From: Bacillus sp. cl95
GTDB taxonomy: Bacteria; Bacillota; Bacilli; Bacillales; Cytobacillaceae
Direction of reading: 5' to 3'
NCBI RefSeq assembly: GCF_900115925.1
Contig: NZ_FOYF01000004.1
Coordinates: forward strand, 148,507 to 212,506
Length of the DNA: 64,000 nucleotides
A model generated the notes under the pieces. That model saw only the letters and a program-made list of their open reading frames with translations, had not been told where the DNA came from and searched no databases. Within the stretch, counting starts at the first letter, position 1; the number at the start of each line of letters is the position of its first letter. This document shows positions 43,240-51,760 of the stretch, one piece after another. The translations under genes were made by a program, and so were the position numbers.

Positions 43240-44286
43240 CTATTTTGGAACTTCTAATATAACTTTCGTTCCTTTATCGGGGCTCGAGATGATTTGCAAT
43301 TCTCCTCCGACTGAACGGGCTCTTTCCTCCATACTGAACAACCCAACCCCACGCGGCGTACCTGATTTGGCAAATCCTTTTCCCTGATCTTCAACCATGA
43401 CTCGAATCATTTCTTCTGTCTCACGAATGGTCACCGTTGCTTTCTGCACTTCCGCGTACTTGCGGATATTGGTGAGTGATTCCTGGATAATACGATAAAT
43501 GGTTGTTTCGGTATGGAAATCTAACCTCTCAGTCAAAACGCATTCAAAGTACACATCTATTCGATAATGCTCTGAGAAACGAGTCAAAAATGAACGAATG
43601 GCTGGCACAAGTCCGAGGTCATCCAGAACGGACGGGCGCAACTCCCACGAAATCTCACGGACTTCTTCAATCAATTGAGTAGCTTCCTGCTGCATTTGCT
43701 CAATGAGAGGATGATTGACCTCAGACATCAAACGATTGATTGTAATGAGATGGCTGTAAAGGTTTTGTCCAATACCATCATGCAGGTTTCGCGATAGCCG
43801 TTTCCGTTCTTCTTCCTGTACATCGATCAATCTTGTTGTCAACCTTTTCAATTCTTCTTCAATTTGCTTACGCTTCGTGATTTCATGACGGATTGCCATG
43901 TATTGATATGGCTTCCCTTCTCCATCAAGAAAAGGAACGATGGTAGTATCTACCCAATAATAACTACCGTCTTTGGCTACATTTTTTATTTCACCACGCC
44001 AAACTTCTCCTCGCGATATCGTGTTCCATAAATCTTTCATGAATTCTTTGGAATGGTGGCCTGAATTGATTATGCGGTGATCCTTGCCTATCAGTTCATT
44101 CTCCCGATATTTCGAGATCTCACAAAACTTTTCATTTACATATGTAATTTTGCCCTTGGCATCTGTTATCGCAACAATATTGGATTCATCAAGAGCAAAT
44201 TTCAGATCGAAAAGCTCATTTAATGACTGTGAAAATTCCTTTTTCAAATGTGGATTTTCGTAGTGATTGTTACCTTCTCTTTCCAT
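43240..44286 (-). CDS. PAS-domain sensor histidine kinase (NreB/NarL group)
   Basis: 348 residues: a PAS domain with PAC motif (about 25-150, [15 protein letters not shown]), then a HisKA_3 domain with phosphoryl His in [15 protein letters not shown], then an ATPase domain ([17 protein letters not shown]). It has no membrane helix, so it senses a cytosolic signal. It lies in the position of NreB, but the PAS domain has just one Cys and cannot hold the four-Cys iron-sulphur cluster of staphylococcal NreB. It is last in the regulator operon, 15 bases after the GAF gene. Confidence 0.85.
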   Translation of the reverse strand: MEREGNNHYENPHLKKEFSQSLNELFDLKFALDESNIVAITDAKGKITYVNEKFCEISKYRENELIGKDHRIINSGHHSKEFMKDLWNTISRGEVWRGEIKNVAKDGSYYWVDTTIVPFLDGEGKPYQYMAIRHEITKRKQIEEELKRLTTRLIDVQEEERKRLSRNLHDGIGQNLYSHLITINRLMSEVNHPLIEQMQQEATQLIEEVREISWELRPSVLDDLGLVPAIRSFLTRFSEHYRIDVYFECVLTERLDFHTETTIYRIIQESLTNIRKYAEVQKATVTIRETEEMIRVMVEDQGKGFAKSGTPRGVGLFSMEERARSVGGELQIISSPDKGTKVILEVPK

Positions 44287-44301
44287 ATGAAGCCTCCTGC
44301 C

Positions 44302-44754
44302 TTAAAGTGCTAAACGTACCTTCAGGATTTCTTCCAGAAGAAGAGCCGTCTTTCTCACTTGCTGCTGTTCCATTTCGTTAAATGAACGCTTAGATCTTTC
44401 TCCAATAAAAAGTACTCCCTTTGAAGCACCACTCAAAAATATTGGAGATGCATAAGAAGAAATAAGCTTTTCCGCTAACATGATTGGATGTTCCGTTGGT
44501 TTGCCCTGAATACCATTTGGGAAATCCTCTATCATCATAGGGCTGCCGGTCATAATCACCTTTCCGGCTATTCCCTTTCCAAAACGAACCGTAATTCGTT
44601 TATATTTGTCATTTAGATTCCCGATGGCAAAGTGCCAGCGAACATCTAATCCTGATTCGTTTTGGAGAGCGAGACCGACAAAATCACAGCCTATTTCTCT
44701 CTTAAGTTGACTGCAAGCTTCCACAACAGGTTCCAATTCTTCTAGCAAAACCAT
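44302..44754 (-). CDS. nreA: GAF-domain protein, NreA-like nitrate sensor
   Basis: 150 residues forming one GAF domain (VRFGKGIAGKVIMTGSPMMIEDFP; SSYASPIFLSGASKGVLFIGER). In staphylococci, NreA binds nitrate and restrains NreB. Assignment rests on length, GAF fold and position between the NreC-like regulator and the PAS kinase. AAGGGAAA precedes the ATG. Confidence 0.72.
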   Translation of the reverse strand: MVLLEELEPVVEACSQLKREIGCDFVGLALQNESGLDVRWHFAIGNLNDKYKRITVRFGKGIAGKVIMTGSPMMIEDFPNGIQGKPTEHPIMLAEKLISSYASPIFLSGASKGVLFIGERSKRSFNEMEQQQVRKTALLLEEILKVRLAL

Positions 44755-44769
44755 GGATAAAGTTTCCCT

Positions 44770-45423
44770 TTAAAGCCCATAACCAAGCAGCCCCTTTTTC
44801 AATGCATATTCAACCAATTCTGGCCTTGTTTTCATTTGCAGCTTTTCCATCAAGTTACCTTTGTGAGTCTCAACAGTCTTAACACTAATCATTAATCTTT
44901 CAGCCATTTCCTTATTAGAAAATCCTTTTGCAATTAAGGTAAGTACTTCTTTCTCTCGATCTGATAAAAGATTGAATGAATCTGCCGCACCCTCTTTTAA
45001 ATTACCGATATATTCCTCCATCAGCCTCTTCGTTGCTGAAGGATGAAGGTAAGCGTTCCCATTAGAAACCGTCTGAATGGCGTTTAACAGTTCATCGTGA
45101 GGGGCGCTTTTCAAAATGCATCCGGATGCCCCTGCTTGGATGGCTCTAAACAAATATTCCTCATCATCATGCATCGTTAGAATGAGAATATTGACTTGAG
45201 GCATCACTTTCTTTAATTCAGCTGTTGCTGATAGGCCATCCTTACCGTGTGGCATACTCAAATCCATCACCACCACATCCGGCTTAAGCTCAATCGCCTT
45301 GTTGATTCCTTCATTCCCTTCGGATGCTTCCCCCACAACCCTCATATCGGGATGTCCGTTCAAAAGCATTGTAAGACCCATCCTCACTACCGCATGATCA
45401 TCTACTAGCAGAATCTTGATCAC
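44770..45423 (-). CDS. nreC: NarL/NreC-type response regulator
   Basis: 217 residues: receiver domain with phosphoryl Asp54 (VVMDLSMPHGKDG) and a LuxR-type DNA-binding domain (LSDREKEVLTLIAKGFSNKEMAERL). In relatives, NreC switches on nitrate and nitrite respiration in the absence of oxygen. The GTG start follows AAGGAGGGG. It lies between two histidine kinases, so it may receive signals from both. Confidence 0.85.
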   Translation of the reverse strand: MIKILLVDDHAVVRMGLTMLLNGHPDMRVVGEASEGNEGINKAIELKPDVVVMDLSMPHGKDGLSATAELKKVMPQVNILILTMHDDEEYLFRAIQAGASGCILKSAPHDELLNAIQTVSNGNAYLHPSATKRLMEEYIGNLKEGAADSFNLLSDREKEVLTLIAKGFSNKEMAERLMISVKTVETHKGNLMEKLQMKTRPELVEYALKKGLLGYGL

Positions 45424-45436
45424 ATTACCCCTCCTT

Positions 45437-45456
45437 AGAAAAGCGCAAGCGTCTTT
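45437..45456. repeat. Fragment of a dispersed Bacillaceae repeat
   Basis: TAGAAAAGCGCAAGCGTC matches the left end of the longer element at 51420-51593 and is probably a remnant. Confidence 0.5.
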
Positions 45457-45572
45457 ATTTCCCCTTACTTCTTACTATATAGGGTAAATAATCCCCACCG
45501 TAAAAGTCAAAAGGACTTTTCAGATGGAGATTGGTATTCGGTCCATTTACCCTCTTGGGCAGTATACCGTTT

Positions 45573-46214
45573 CTATAAAGGCAAGAATACTTCAATGGAT
45601 GTTCCTTCTCCTATTTTAGATGAAATGTTGCATTCTCCGCTACAGAGACGCATTCTTTCTTTCATGGCGGCTAACCCATATGATTCTTCTAGACTGACAT
45701 CAAAACCGCTGCCAAAGTCGTTAATAAACAGACACAAGCTGTCATCATCCCATTGAAGTGAAATCTTCACATGGGATGTATCAGCAAATTTAGCAATATT
45801 GGCAAGCGCTTCTTGGCACACGCGGAAAACAGAAATTTTACTGTGCTCAGAAATAGGCTTTTCTTTTCCTGAGGAAAGAAGTTCAACTTCAATTCCATAT
45901 GTTGAGGAATACAGTTTGATATAACTTTTTAAAGCAGGCACTAATCCAAGTATAGGCAAGGACGGCGGATGCAGTTCGACAGATAGAAGACGTATTTCCT
46001 GGATGGTCCTTTCCATTGTCTGCACCATTTCCTTCAAGTAGCTTTTCACTTCGGGCTTTTCGACGGCTGACTCAATGAACTGTAAGCCATTATAAAGGCT
46101 ATACAGGTTCTGCCCCACTCCCTCGTGAAGCTCTAATGCAATCCGTTTAATCTCTTCTTCCTGCGACTGAATAATATACTTGCTGACATCTTTGTGAGCC
46201 GGCGATTGTCCCAT
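45573..46214 (-). CDS. Soluble histidine kinase without a sensor domain
   Basis: 213 residues with just HisKA_3 (ALELHEGVGQNLYSLYNG; His followed by Glu in place of the usual Asp) and an ATPase domain (FVINDFGSGFD-like region, SYGLAAMKERM). No PAS, GAF or membrane part is seen, so the signal must come through a partner. The last structural gene, 46241-46513, ends 27 bases upstream. It appears to be a second kinase for the NreC-like regulator. Confidence 0.83.
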   Translation of the reverse strand: MGQSPAHKDVSKYIIQSQEEEIKRIALELHEGVGQNLYSLYNGLQFIESAVEKPEVKSYLKEMVQTMERTIQEIRLLSVELHPPSLPILGLVPALKSYIKLYSSTYGIEVELLSSGKEKPISEHSKISVFRVCQEALANIAKFADTSHVKISLQWDDDSLCLFINDFGSGFDVSLEESYGLAAMKERMRLCSGECNISSKIGEGTSIEVFLPL

Positions 46215-46240
46215 TGTTCCCCTCCTTCAGCCTTCTTTCA

Positions 46241-46513
46241 TTAGATTTCCCTAATGACATAGCTTAGTCCACTCTGCGTGTCCGTAGCTCTCCATTCCCG
46301 ATCTGTCTGAGTGAAGTTACTAGTCAATGGCACTGCAAAGAAATTCTTTTTGTCAAAATGGATTCTCACATGTGTACCATCTGGACACAATTCCACTTTA
46401 TAGATAATTTTTGTGATAATAGGAGCCTGATCCTCGTTTTGGGCATCATGAATTGATATTTCAACTCTTGAACTGACTAAGATCTGTAACTCTTTCCATT
46501 CAATGTCCTGCAC
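46241..46513 (-). CDS. Small protein of unknown function in the oxidoreductase operon (90 aa)
   Basis: A beta-rich soluble protein with WKELQILVSSRVEISIHD, CPDGTHVRIHFDKKNFFAVPL and a single Cys. The GTG start at 46513 sits eight bases after AGGAGG and overlaps the upstream gene by 14 bases; the longer frame to 46672 is a shadow of that gene. It is not recognised. Its place suggests a chaperone or accessory for the molybdenum enzyme. Confidence 0.55.
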   Translation of the reverse strand: MQDIEWKELQILVSSRVEISIHDAQNEDQAPIITKIIYKVELCPDGTHVRIHFDKKNFFAVPLTSNFTQTDREWRATDTQSGLSYVIREI

Positions 46514-46883
46514 AGGCACAGCCTCCTCCTGCCGTTGATTCCTTCTTAAGTAACGGCGACTTTTTACTCGAACAGGATGTTTTCGCGTGCATACCAGGAG
46601 TAGAAGCCGGATAAATGAACATTTTATAACCTTGGAGGTATTCCCAAAAAAGTTCATCTGCGTTTTCTTCAAAGAATACGATCGCTTCTTCCTCTGACTT
46701 CCAAGTGCTCATTCCTTTGATTTCGGCAACCACCATCTCACCGCCATCTATCTTCTTTTCATCAAGATACCAGCTCAAGCGATGGTTCACAAACATCGAT
46801 TTCAGCAAGCTATCTATCACAGAAGAGAATCCGCCCAAGTCTTCTCTGATAAAACAAAAATCAATATATGCTTCATTATTCAT
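46500..46883 (-). CDS. Protein with Cys-rich tail in the oxidoreductase operon (127 aa)
   Basis: A soluble protein starting MNNEAYIDFCFIRED with a C-terminal tail KTSCSSKK..GGGCACAGH that may bind metal or an iron-sulphur cluster. The start at 46883 has AAAAGG ten bases upstream; GTG 46892, overlapping the preceding stop codon, is also possible. Family not recognised. It could help insert clusters or guard assembly of the enzyme. Confidence 0.6.
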   Translation of the reverse strand: MNNEAYIDFCFIREDLGGFSSVIDSLLKSMFVNHRLSWYLDEKKIDGGEMVVAEIKGMSTWKSEEEAIVFFEENADELFWEYLQGYKMFIYPASTPGMHAKTSCSSKKSPLLKKESTAGGGCACAGH

Positions 46884-46888
46884 ACGAC

Positions 46889-47080
46889 TCACGCCTTTTG
46901 TTTGTTGTCTTTCTCATATACGTAAATGGCCACTGGGAAGAGCAAGATATTCAATGTTCCAAATATAATCGTATTTACATAGTTTTCATAAAAATATTGA
47001 TGAACCATATATTGCGTGAACACAATGTTCAGCATCAAGATGACACAGAGGATGGCGACACTCACATAATTATGCTTCAT
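46889..47080 (-). CDS. Small two-helix membrane protein of the oxidoreductase operon (63 aa)
   Basis: Two membrane helices (about 6-26 and 36-53) with short polar ends. Its start overlaps the Rieske gene by 11 bases and its stop meets the next gene, so it is translated as part of the operon. It is probably a small subunit of the membrane complex; no family recognised. Confidence 0.65.
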   Translation of the reverse strand: MKHNYVSVAILCVILMLNIVFTQYMVHQYFYENYVNTIIFGTLNILLFPVAIYVYEKDNKQKA

Positions 47081-47594
47081 AACGTTTCACCCTTACTGCG
47101 TAGATTGATCCATTCTCTACTTTCACTTGAATTTCTGGCAATGGACGTCGCGGTGGACCAGCAGTCGGTTCACCTGTTGCCACGTCAAATTTTCCATGGT
47201 GACACGGACAAACCATTTCTCCGTCCTCTTTCACCCAAAATACAGGGCAGCGCAAATGCGTACAGGCATTTTGGTATGCTACATATTTTTCATCCGAAAT
47301 TCTGATTAAAATCGCGCTGTCATGCTCGCCAGGAAAAGCGAAGTCAACTGCATCCCCGATTCCGACCGCATTTACATCGGCAATTTTCTTATGAGGATAT
47401 TCCTTCTCTCCTAGTCCTGCCAGTTCCTTTGCCGCCATTGCTCCCCACGGTAGAGATGAAACAGCAAAGACTCCTGCAGCCCCAACGAGCGTTTTCATAA
47501 AGCCGCGTCGATCGAGTTTACGCTCATTATTCCGGTCAATATTATGAGTGTAATTGTCTTCATGAAACGGGATTTTTTTATTTTTGTCTGACAT
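47070..47594 (-). CDS. Rieske [2Fe-2S] protein, membrane anchored
   Basis: 174 residues: a twin-arginine start DRRGFMKTLVGAAGVFAVSS, which serves as signal or anchor, and a Rieske domain with both ligand pairs in CTHLRCPV and CPCHHGKFD. It should carry electrons outside or at the membrane surface, as in quinol-oxidising complexes. AAGGAGGG precedes the ATG. It lies 12 bases after the ferredoxin-like gene. Confidence 0.88.
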   Translation of the reverse strand: MSDKNKKIPFHEDNYTHNIDRNNERKLDRRGFMKTLVGAAGVFAVSSLPWGAMAAKELAGLGEKEYPHKKIADVNAVGIGDAVDFAFPGEHDSAILIRISDEKYVAYQNACTHLRCPVFWVKEDGEMVCPCHHGKFDVATGEPTAGPPRRPLPEIQVKVENGSIYAVRVKRYEA

Positions 47595-47606
47595 GCCAAT
47601 CCCTCC

Positions 47607-48167
47607 TTAAAACAGTTTGGTGACACCTTGCAGTATCCCAGGAAGATTTACTTTTACATTCGTTTCGCCTTCTAAGAAAGGCATGCTTGTAACCCATTTA
47701 TCGTTATCAAGATTGAATTGATTTCGTTTTGCATCGATTTCTTCTTCTGTTAGCCATTGAAGGGTATTGGCCGGACAAACACTCGCACACATAGGTGGGA
47801 TACCGTCTTTTGTTCGGTCGATACAGAGGTCGCACTTATACATTAAGTTCTGTTCCGTATCAAACTTTGGAATGCCGTATGGACAAGCAATCGTACAGTT
47901 TTGACAACCGATACACTTTTCGACCAGCGCTGAAAGGACAGCACCTGTTTCGTGGATTTGAATCGCTTGGGCCGGACAACTTCTCGCACATGCCGGATTC
48001 ACGCAATGAAGGCACATAAGAGGCATCGTCTGCCTGTTTACAAGCGGGTTTACATCATAAACATAATTCCGATTACGTTCCTCATGTCCTCCGCACTGCG
48101 TGCAGGCAGCCAGACAAGAACGGCAACCTATACAGTTTTCTAGTTCTATATAAAGCCTCTTTTTCAT
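47607..48167 (-). CDS. Four-cluster [4Fe-4S] ferredoxin-like subunit (NrfC/DmsB type)
   Basis: 186 residues with four cysteine groups: CIGCRSCLAAC, CLHCVNPACARSC, CIGCQNCTIAC and the set CDLC...CASVC. This is the electron-transfer subunit that links a molybdenum enzyme to a membrane partner. No Tat signal is seen, so it is cytosolic. AAGGTG precedes the ATG, which lies two bases after the stop of the catalytic subunit gene. Confidence 0.92.
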   Translation of the reverse strand: MKKRLYIELENCIGCRSCLAACTQCGGHEERNRNYVYDVNPLVNRQTMPLMCLHCVNPACARSCPAQAIQIHETGAVLSALVEKCIGCQNCTIACPYGIPKFDTEQNLMYKCDLCIDRTKDGIPPMCASVCPANTLQWLTEEEIDAKRNQFNLDNDKWVTSMPFLEGETNVKVNLPGILQGVTKLF

Positions 48168-48169
48168 GA

Positions 48170-50335
48170 TTACACCTTCTTAGTTTCTAGTTTTTGAATC
48201 TCGGCTGCGCAAGCTTTAAACTCCGGCATGCGTGACATCGGATCAAGTGCCGCATTTGTTAGAAGATTGATAGACTGATCATGGCCGAAATGATAAGGGA
48301 CAAAAACGGTATCTTTACGAATCGCTTCCGTGATTTTCACTTTATATTCAGCTTCACCTCTACGAGTAAAAAGGCGGATGTTTTCTTCGTGTTCAATATT
48401 GTATTTCGCAGCTGTTTCCGGATGTATTTCAACGTATGGATCTGGACACATATCGCGTAAGAATTGAATTCTCCTTGTTTGGTTGCCTGATAAGTAGTGA
48501 TATACCACTCGACCTGTCGTTAAACGAAGCGGATATTTTTCATCCGGTTCTTCTGCAGGCGGACGATATGGAAGCGCACAGATTTTGGCTTTCCCATCAT
48601 CGTGATAAAATTTCTTATCTAGGAACATATGTGGTGTTCCTTTATCGTTTTCGTCCCTACAAGGCCAAAACACTCCGTCTTGAGCATCAATTTTCTCCCA
48701 TGTTGCTCCGAAGTAATCTGCGTAGCCACCCTTAGAGGCAAGGCGGAATTCATCTGCAACATCTCTAGCTGTTTTTAAATGTGAAAAGTACTTTCCGCGT
48801 CCAAGACGTTCGGCCAACTCAACTTGAATCTGCCAATCTGTCTTTGATTCACCAATCGGTTCCTGCGCCTTATTAATTTTGATGATACGGCCTTCTAGGT
48901 TCGTAACCGTTCCTTCGTCCTCTGACCAAGTAGTAGTTGGTAGAACTACGTCAGCAAATTCTGCTGATTCGGAAAGGTAGAAGTCTACACAAACCATGAA
49001 ATCTAAGCCTTTCAAAGCCTTTCTGACAAAATTCAAGTTTGGTGCTGAGACGGCTGGATTGGAGCAAAGCAGATATAAACCACGGATTGTTTTTTGATCC
49101 ATCAACTCAAACATTTCGTAAGCCGACACACCCGCTTGCGGCATTTCTTCCGGCTTAATTCCCCATACTTTAGAAACTTCTTCCACGTGTTTCGGGTTTG
49201 TAATTTTTCGATAACCAGGGAGTGCGTCAGCCTTTTGACCGTGCTCACGTCCACCTTGACCATTTCCTTGACCGGTAAAAGTTGCGACTCCAGATTTAGG
49301 ACGACCAATTTTCCCCGTAACTAAAGCCATATTTACGTATGCAGATACATTATCAACGCCTTTATGCTGCTGCTCTATTCCGCGCGCAAACATGACGATC
49401 GCATTCGGTGCTTTCCCATATATCTCAGCAGCTTTGATAATTTTTTCAGGCGCCACACCTGTAATCTCACTTGTGTATTCTGGAGTAAATTGCTTTACAA
49501 GCTCTTTTGTTTCCTCAAAACCATTTGTATGATGATTAACGAAATCTTCATCCGCAGCACCGTTTTGAATTAGGAGGTTGAGAATTCCATTGGCAAGCGC
49601 TAGGTCTGTACCTGGTCGTAAATCAAGATGAACGTCGGCTCTTCTCGCAATCGGCGTTTCACGAGGATCCGCTACGATCAGATAGCCTCCTCTTTCCTGT
49701 ACAGCCCAAACACGGAACATAGAAGTCGGATGACATTCGGCTGTATTGCTTCCTGCGATAAACAGGCAATCTGTCTCATGTAGATCCGTCCATGGTACCG
49801 TCGAACCTCTATCTACTCCGAATGAGCGCATGAATCCACCGGCTGCACTTGCCATACAAAAACGTCCGTTGTAATCGATATACCGTGTTTGCAAACCTAC
49901 ACGGGCAAACTTACCAGTGAGGTAACATTTTTCATTCGTCATTGATACACCACTGAAAACGGACAAACTGTCTTTTCCATGGTTTTCTTGAAGTCCTTCA
50001 AACTTCTTAACAATGAGGTCGTACGCTTCTTCCCAACTAGCTTCACGAAAACCTTCTTTTGTTCCTTTTAGAGAAGCATCATCACGAATCAGCGGTTTCA
50101 AAAGACGATCAGTGTGATTGGTCTGTTGATAAGCCGTTACACCTTTAGGACACATTTTCCCGACCGTAACGGGCCAGTCATAGCGAGGCTCAACGCCGAT
50201 AATCTTATTTGTTTGTGTATTTACTCTTAAATTCATACCGCACTGCATCCCACAATAGCTGCAGTGCGTCTTAATTAATTTTTCATTAGGGTGGTTCAGG
50301 TTTTCTATTTCTTTAAAAAATTTATCCCTTTGCAT
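48170..50335 (-). CDS. Molybdopterin oxidoreductase catalytic subunit (Nas/NarB-like)
   Basis: 721 residues. An N-terminal [4Fe-4S] site uses Cys25, 28, 32 and 62 (HCSYCGMQC, KMCPKG). The Mo ligand is Cys160 in NGRFCMASAAGG; it is Cys, not Sec. The C-terminal molybdopterin-binding domain holds GRVVYHYLSGNQTRR. The nearest type I recognise is the cytosolic nitrate reductase group, but formate dehydrogenase-like activity cannot be excluded. There is no Tat signal. It overlaps the upstream membrane gene by 14 bases. Confidence 0.85.
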   Translation of the reverse strand: MQRDKFFKEIENLNHPNEKLIKTHCSYCGMQCGMNLRVNTQTNKIIGVEPRYDWPVTVGKMCPKGVTAYQQTNHTDRLLKPLIRDDASLKGTKEGFREASWEEAYDLIVKKFEGLQENHGKDSLSVFSGVSMTNEKCYLTGKFARVGLQTRYIDYNGRFCMASAAGGFMRSFGVDRGSTVPWTDLHETDCLFIAGSNTAECHPTSMFRVWAVQERGGYLIVADPRETPIARRADVHLDLRPGTDLALANGILNLLIQNGAADEDFVNHHTNGFEETKELVKQFTPEYTSEITGVAPEKIIKAAEIYGKAPNAIVMFARGIEQQHKGVDNVSAYVNMALVTGKIGRPKSGVATFTGQGNGQGGREHGQKADALPGYRKITNPKHVEEVSKVWGIKPEEMPQAGVSAYEMFELMDQKTIRGLYLLCSNPAVSAPNLNFVRKALKGLDFMVCVDFYLSESAEFADVVLPTTTWSEDEGTVTNLEGRIIKINKAQEPIGESKTDWQIQVELAERLGRGKYFSHLKTARDVADEFRLASKGGYADYFGATWEKIDAQDGVFWPCRDENDKGTPHMFLDKKFYHDDGKAKICALPYRPPAEEPDEKYPLRLTTGRVVYHYLSGNQTRRIQFLRDMCPDPYVEIHPETAAKYNIEHEENIRLFTRRGEAEYKVKITEAIRKDTVFVPYHFGHDQSINLLTNAALDPMSRMPEFKACAAEIQKLETKKV

Positions 50336-51401
50336 TTTGATTTGCCTCCTTGACCTTTATTTCATGAGTAGCGATGCCTGAGAATTGTGCAATACGGTAT
50401 TTCCTGCGGCATGGTAAGCAAAGCTCTGCAAGATGGAAGCCTTCTTTTTTAGCAAACTCAAGATTATTCATACCTAAAACGTCTATTACATCGTTAGATT
50501 GTTCAACTGATACGAAGTGAGTACCACAAACCTTACATTCCTTTTCTGCCTGTTCACTGTAATGTTCACGATAGTTTCTTGCAAAGACACTCAGAGGACG
50601 GAATGGAATGTGCGCAAGCTTTCCAAACGGCAGGTAGATTAAAGTCACAATGACTGAGAATTGATGAATCATCGACATGATTGGCTGCCCTGCACCATGT
50701 AAGAATACGTTCATAAACGTTAACAACAAACCGGTTATTGAAATGAAAAGAAGTAAGTAGAGCGGTAAGAAGTCATAGATGAATTTTTGCTCCGCTCTTG
50801 CCTGCATATTTTTCAAGCGGCGGTAAAGCGCCATACATACGCCAGCAATCACCATGATGGCTGTAAAATTCAGAGCATTATAGAAAAAGAAAGCAATGAT
50901 GCCGTCAGCTCTTACCTTCATTAAATCGACGCCCATACCAATGACTGTGTAATAGCCATTGTCATCCATTGTGAAATACATCCAGCCAAATACGAGAGGG
51001 AAAGTCACAAAGCAAGAAAGCACACAGCCCCAACCCATCAGTAAATGCTGTGTCCAGCGGTAAATACCACGGTTCCAGATAAACTTATAAGTGACCAATT
51101 GTTCTGTTGTCGTTTTCGGAGTAGACTTCCTGAAAAGAAGTTTTATCCCTTTTTTAATGAAAATTTTCGTAGGTGGACGTTCTCCCCATGCAATGAAGCG
51201 GTAGAAAAAACCACCTATAAACACAAGCGTTCCAACCATATATCCGTATAGATTCAAATCGACATGGGTAAACATTCTTGTGCCGATAAAACTTAAAATA
51301 ACGAGCCCACTGACCGTTAAAAACATTGATTTAGCAAAATGAGAAGCAAAAGCACGGTTAAAAGAATGATCAGGATTAGCTGTTTTCGTACTTGCCTGCA
51401 T
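50322..51401 (-). CDS. Membrane subunit with C-terminal CxxC zinc-like motifs
   Basis: 359 residues with about six membrane helices, several with His (WTQHLLMGWG, MSMIHQFSVIV), suited to bind heme b. The soluble C-terminus has CKVCGTHF and CLPCRRKYR, a likely zinc or iron site. It should pass quinol electrons to the Rieske or ferredoxin subunit. Family not named by me with certainty; NarI-like in role only. AGGAGG precedes the ATG. First gene of the operon. Confidence 0.7.
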   Translation of the reverse strand: MQASTKTANPDHSFNRAFASHFAKSMFLTVSGLVILSFIGTRMFTHVDLNLYGYMVGTLVFIGGFFYRFIAWGERPPTKIFIKKGIKLLFRKSTPKTTTEQLVTYKFIWNRGIYRWTQHLLMGWGCVLSCFVTFPLVFGWMYFTMDDNGYYTVIGMGVDLMKVRADGIIAFFFYNALNFTAIMVIAGVCMALYRRLKNMQARAEQKFIYDFLPLYLLLFISITGLLLTFMNVFLHGAGQPIMSMIHQFSVIVTLIYLPFGKLAHIPFRPLSVFARNYREHYSEQAEKECKVCGTHFVSVEQSNDVIDVLGMNNLEFAKKEGFHLAELCLPCRRKYRIAQFSGIATHEIKVKEANQNAKG

Positions 51402-51419
51402 AGTTATTCCTCCTAATAA

Positions 51420-51593
51420 GAAAAGCGCAAGCGCCCTGCTTAGCCCCGACAGGCATAAGACGAATCACAGAAGAAATCCTGATTTCTGGAGTGATTTGGC
51501 TTATGACCAAAATTGTTTTGGCTTTAGAAAACAATTTTGGTTGTTTCGGCTTTAGGAAACAACCCCGAGGGGCTGGGAGCTGGAGCTAGACAG
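51420..51593. repeat. Dispersed Bacillaceae intergenic repeat (about 174 bases)
   Basis: Begins GAAAAGCGCAAGCGCCCTG and ends GGGCTGGGAGCTGGAGCTAG, with inner CATAAG/CTTATG and AATCAC/GTGATT pairs. It resembles the GCGCAAGCGCC element I recall from many Bacillus genomes. It sits four bases after the ribosome site of the membrane-subunit gene. Confidence 0.75.
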
Positions 51594-51632
51594 TTTTCTT
51601 CGATAAAATATTGACTTCCTTATCTAAAAAAA

Positions 51633-51679
51633 TACACTGACGAATTTCTTACCCTAATTGTAAGAAATTCGTCAGTGTA
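51633..51679. terminator. Long terminator after the sensor kinase gene
   Basis: Perfect 20-bp stem, TACACTGACGAATTTCTTAC/GTAAGAAATTCGTCAGTGTA, with TTTTTTT on the minus strand. Confidence 0.92.
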
Positions 51680-51760
51680 CCTTATATAAGGGAACTCCCC
51701 CATCCTCGGGGGAAAAATCCCTTAGTTTATTCAATTTCGCCACATCTCTGACACAAACAC

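Larger units (their letters stand above)
51402..51760. other. Region upstream of the oxidoreductase operon
   Basis: Contains the dispersed repeat at 51420-51593 and the terminator at 51633-51679. The operon promoter must lie in or near the repeat. No FNR-type TGTGA/TCACA palindrome was seen. Confidence 0.5.

Noticed and set aside
45424-45572. NreC binding site ATAGGG..ATCCCC upstream of nreC
   Set aside because: Only loosely palindromic and not placed before the structural operon; too weak to annotate.
48170-50335. Selenocysteine in the molybdopterin enzyme
   Set aside because: The Mo-ligand position reads TGC (Cys160) and no in-frame TGA occurs.
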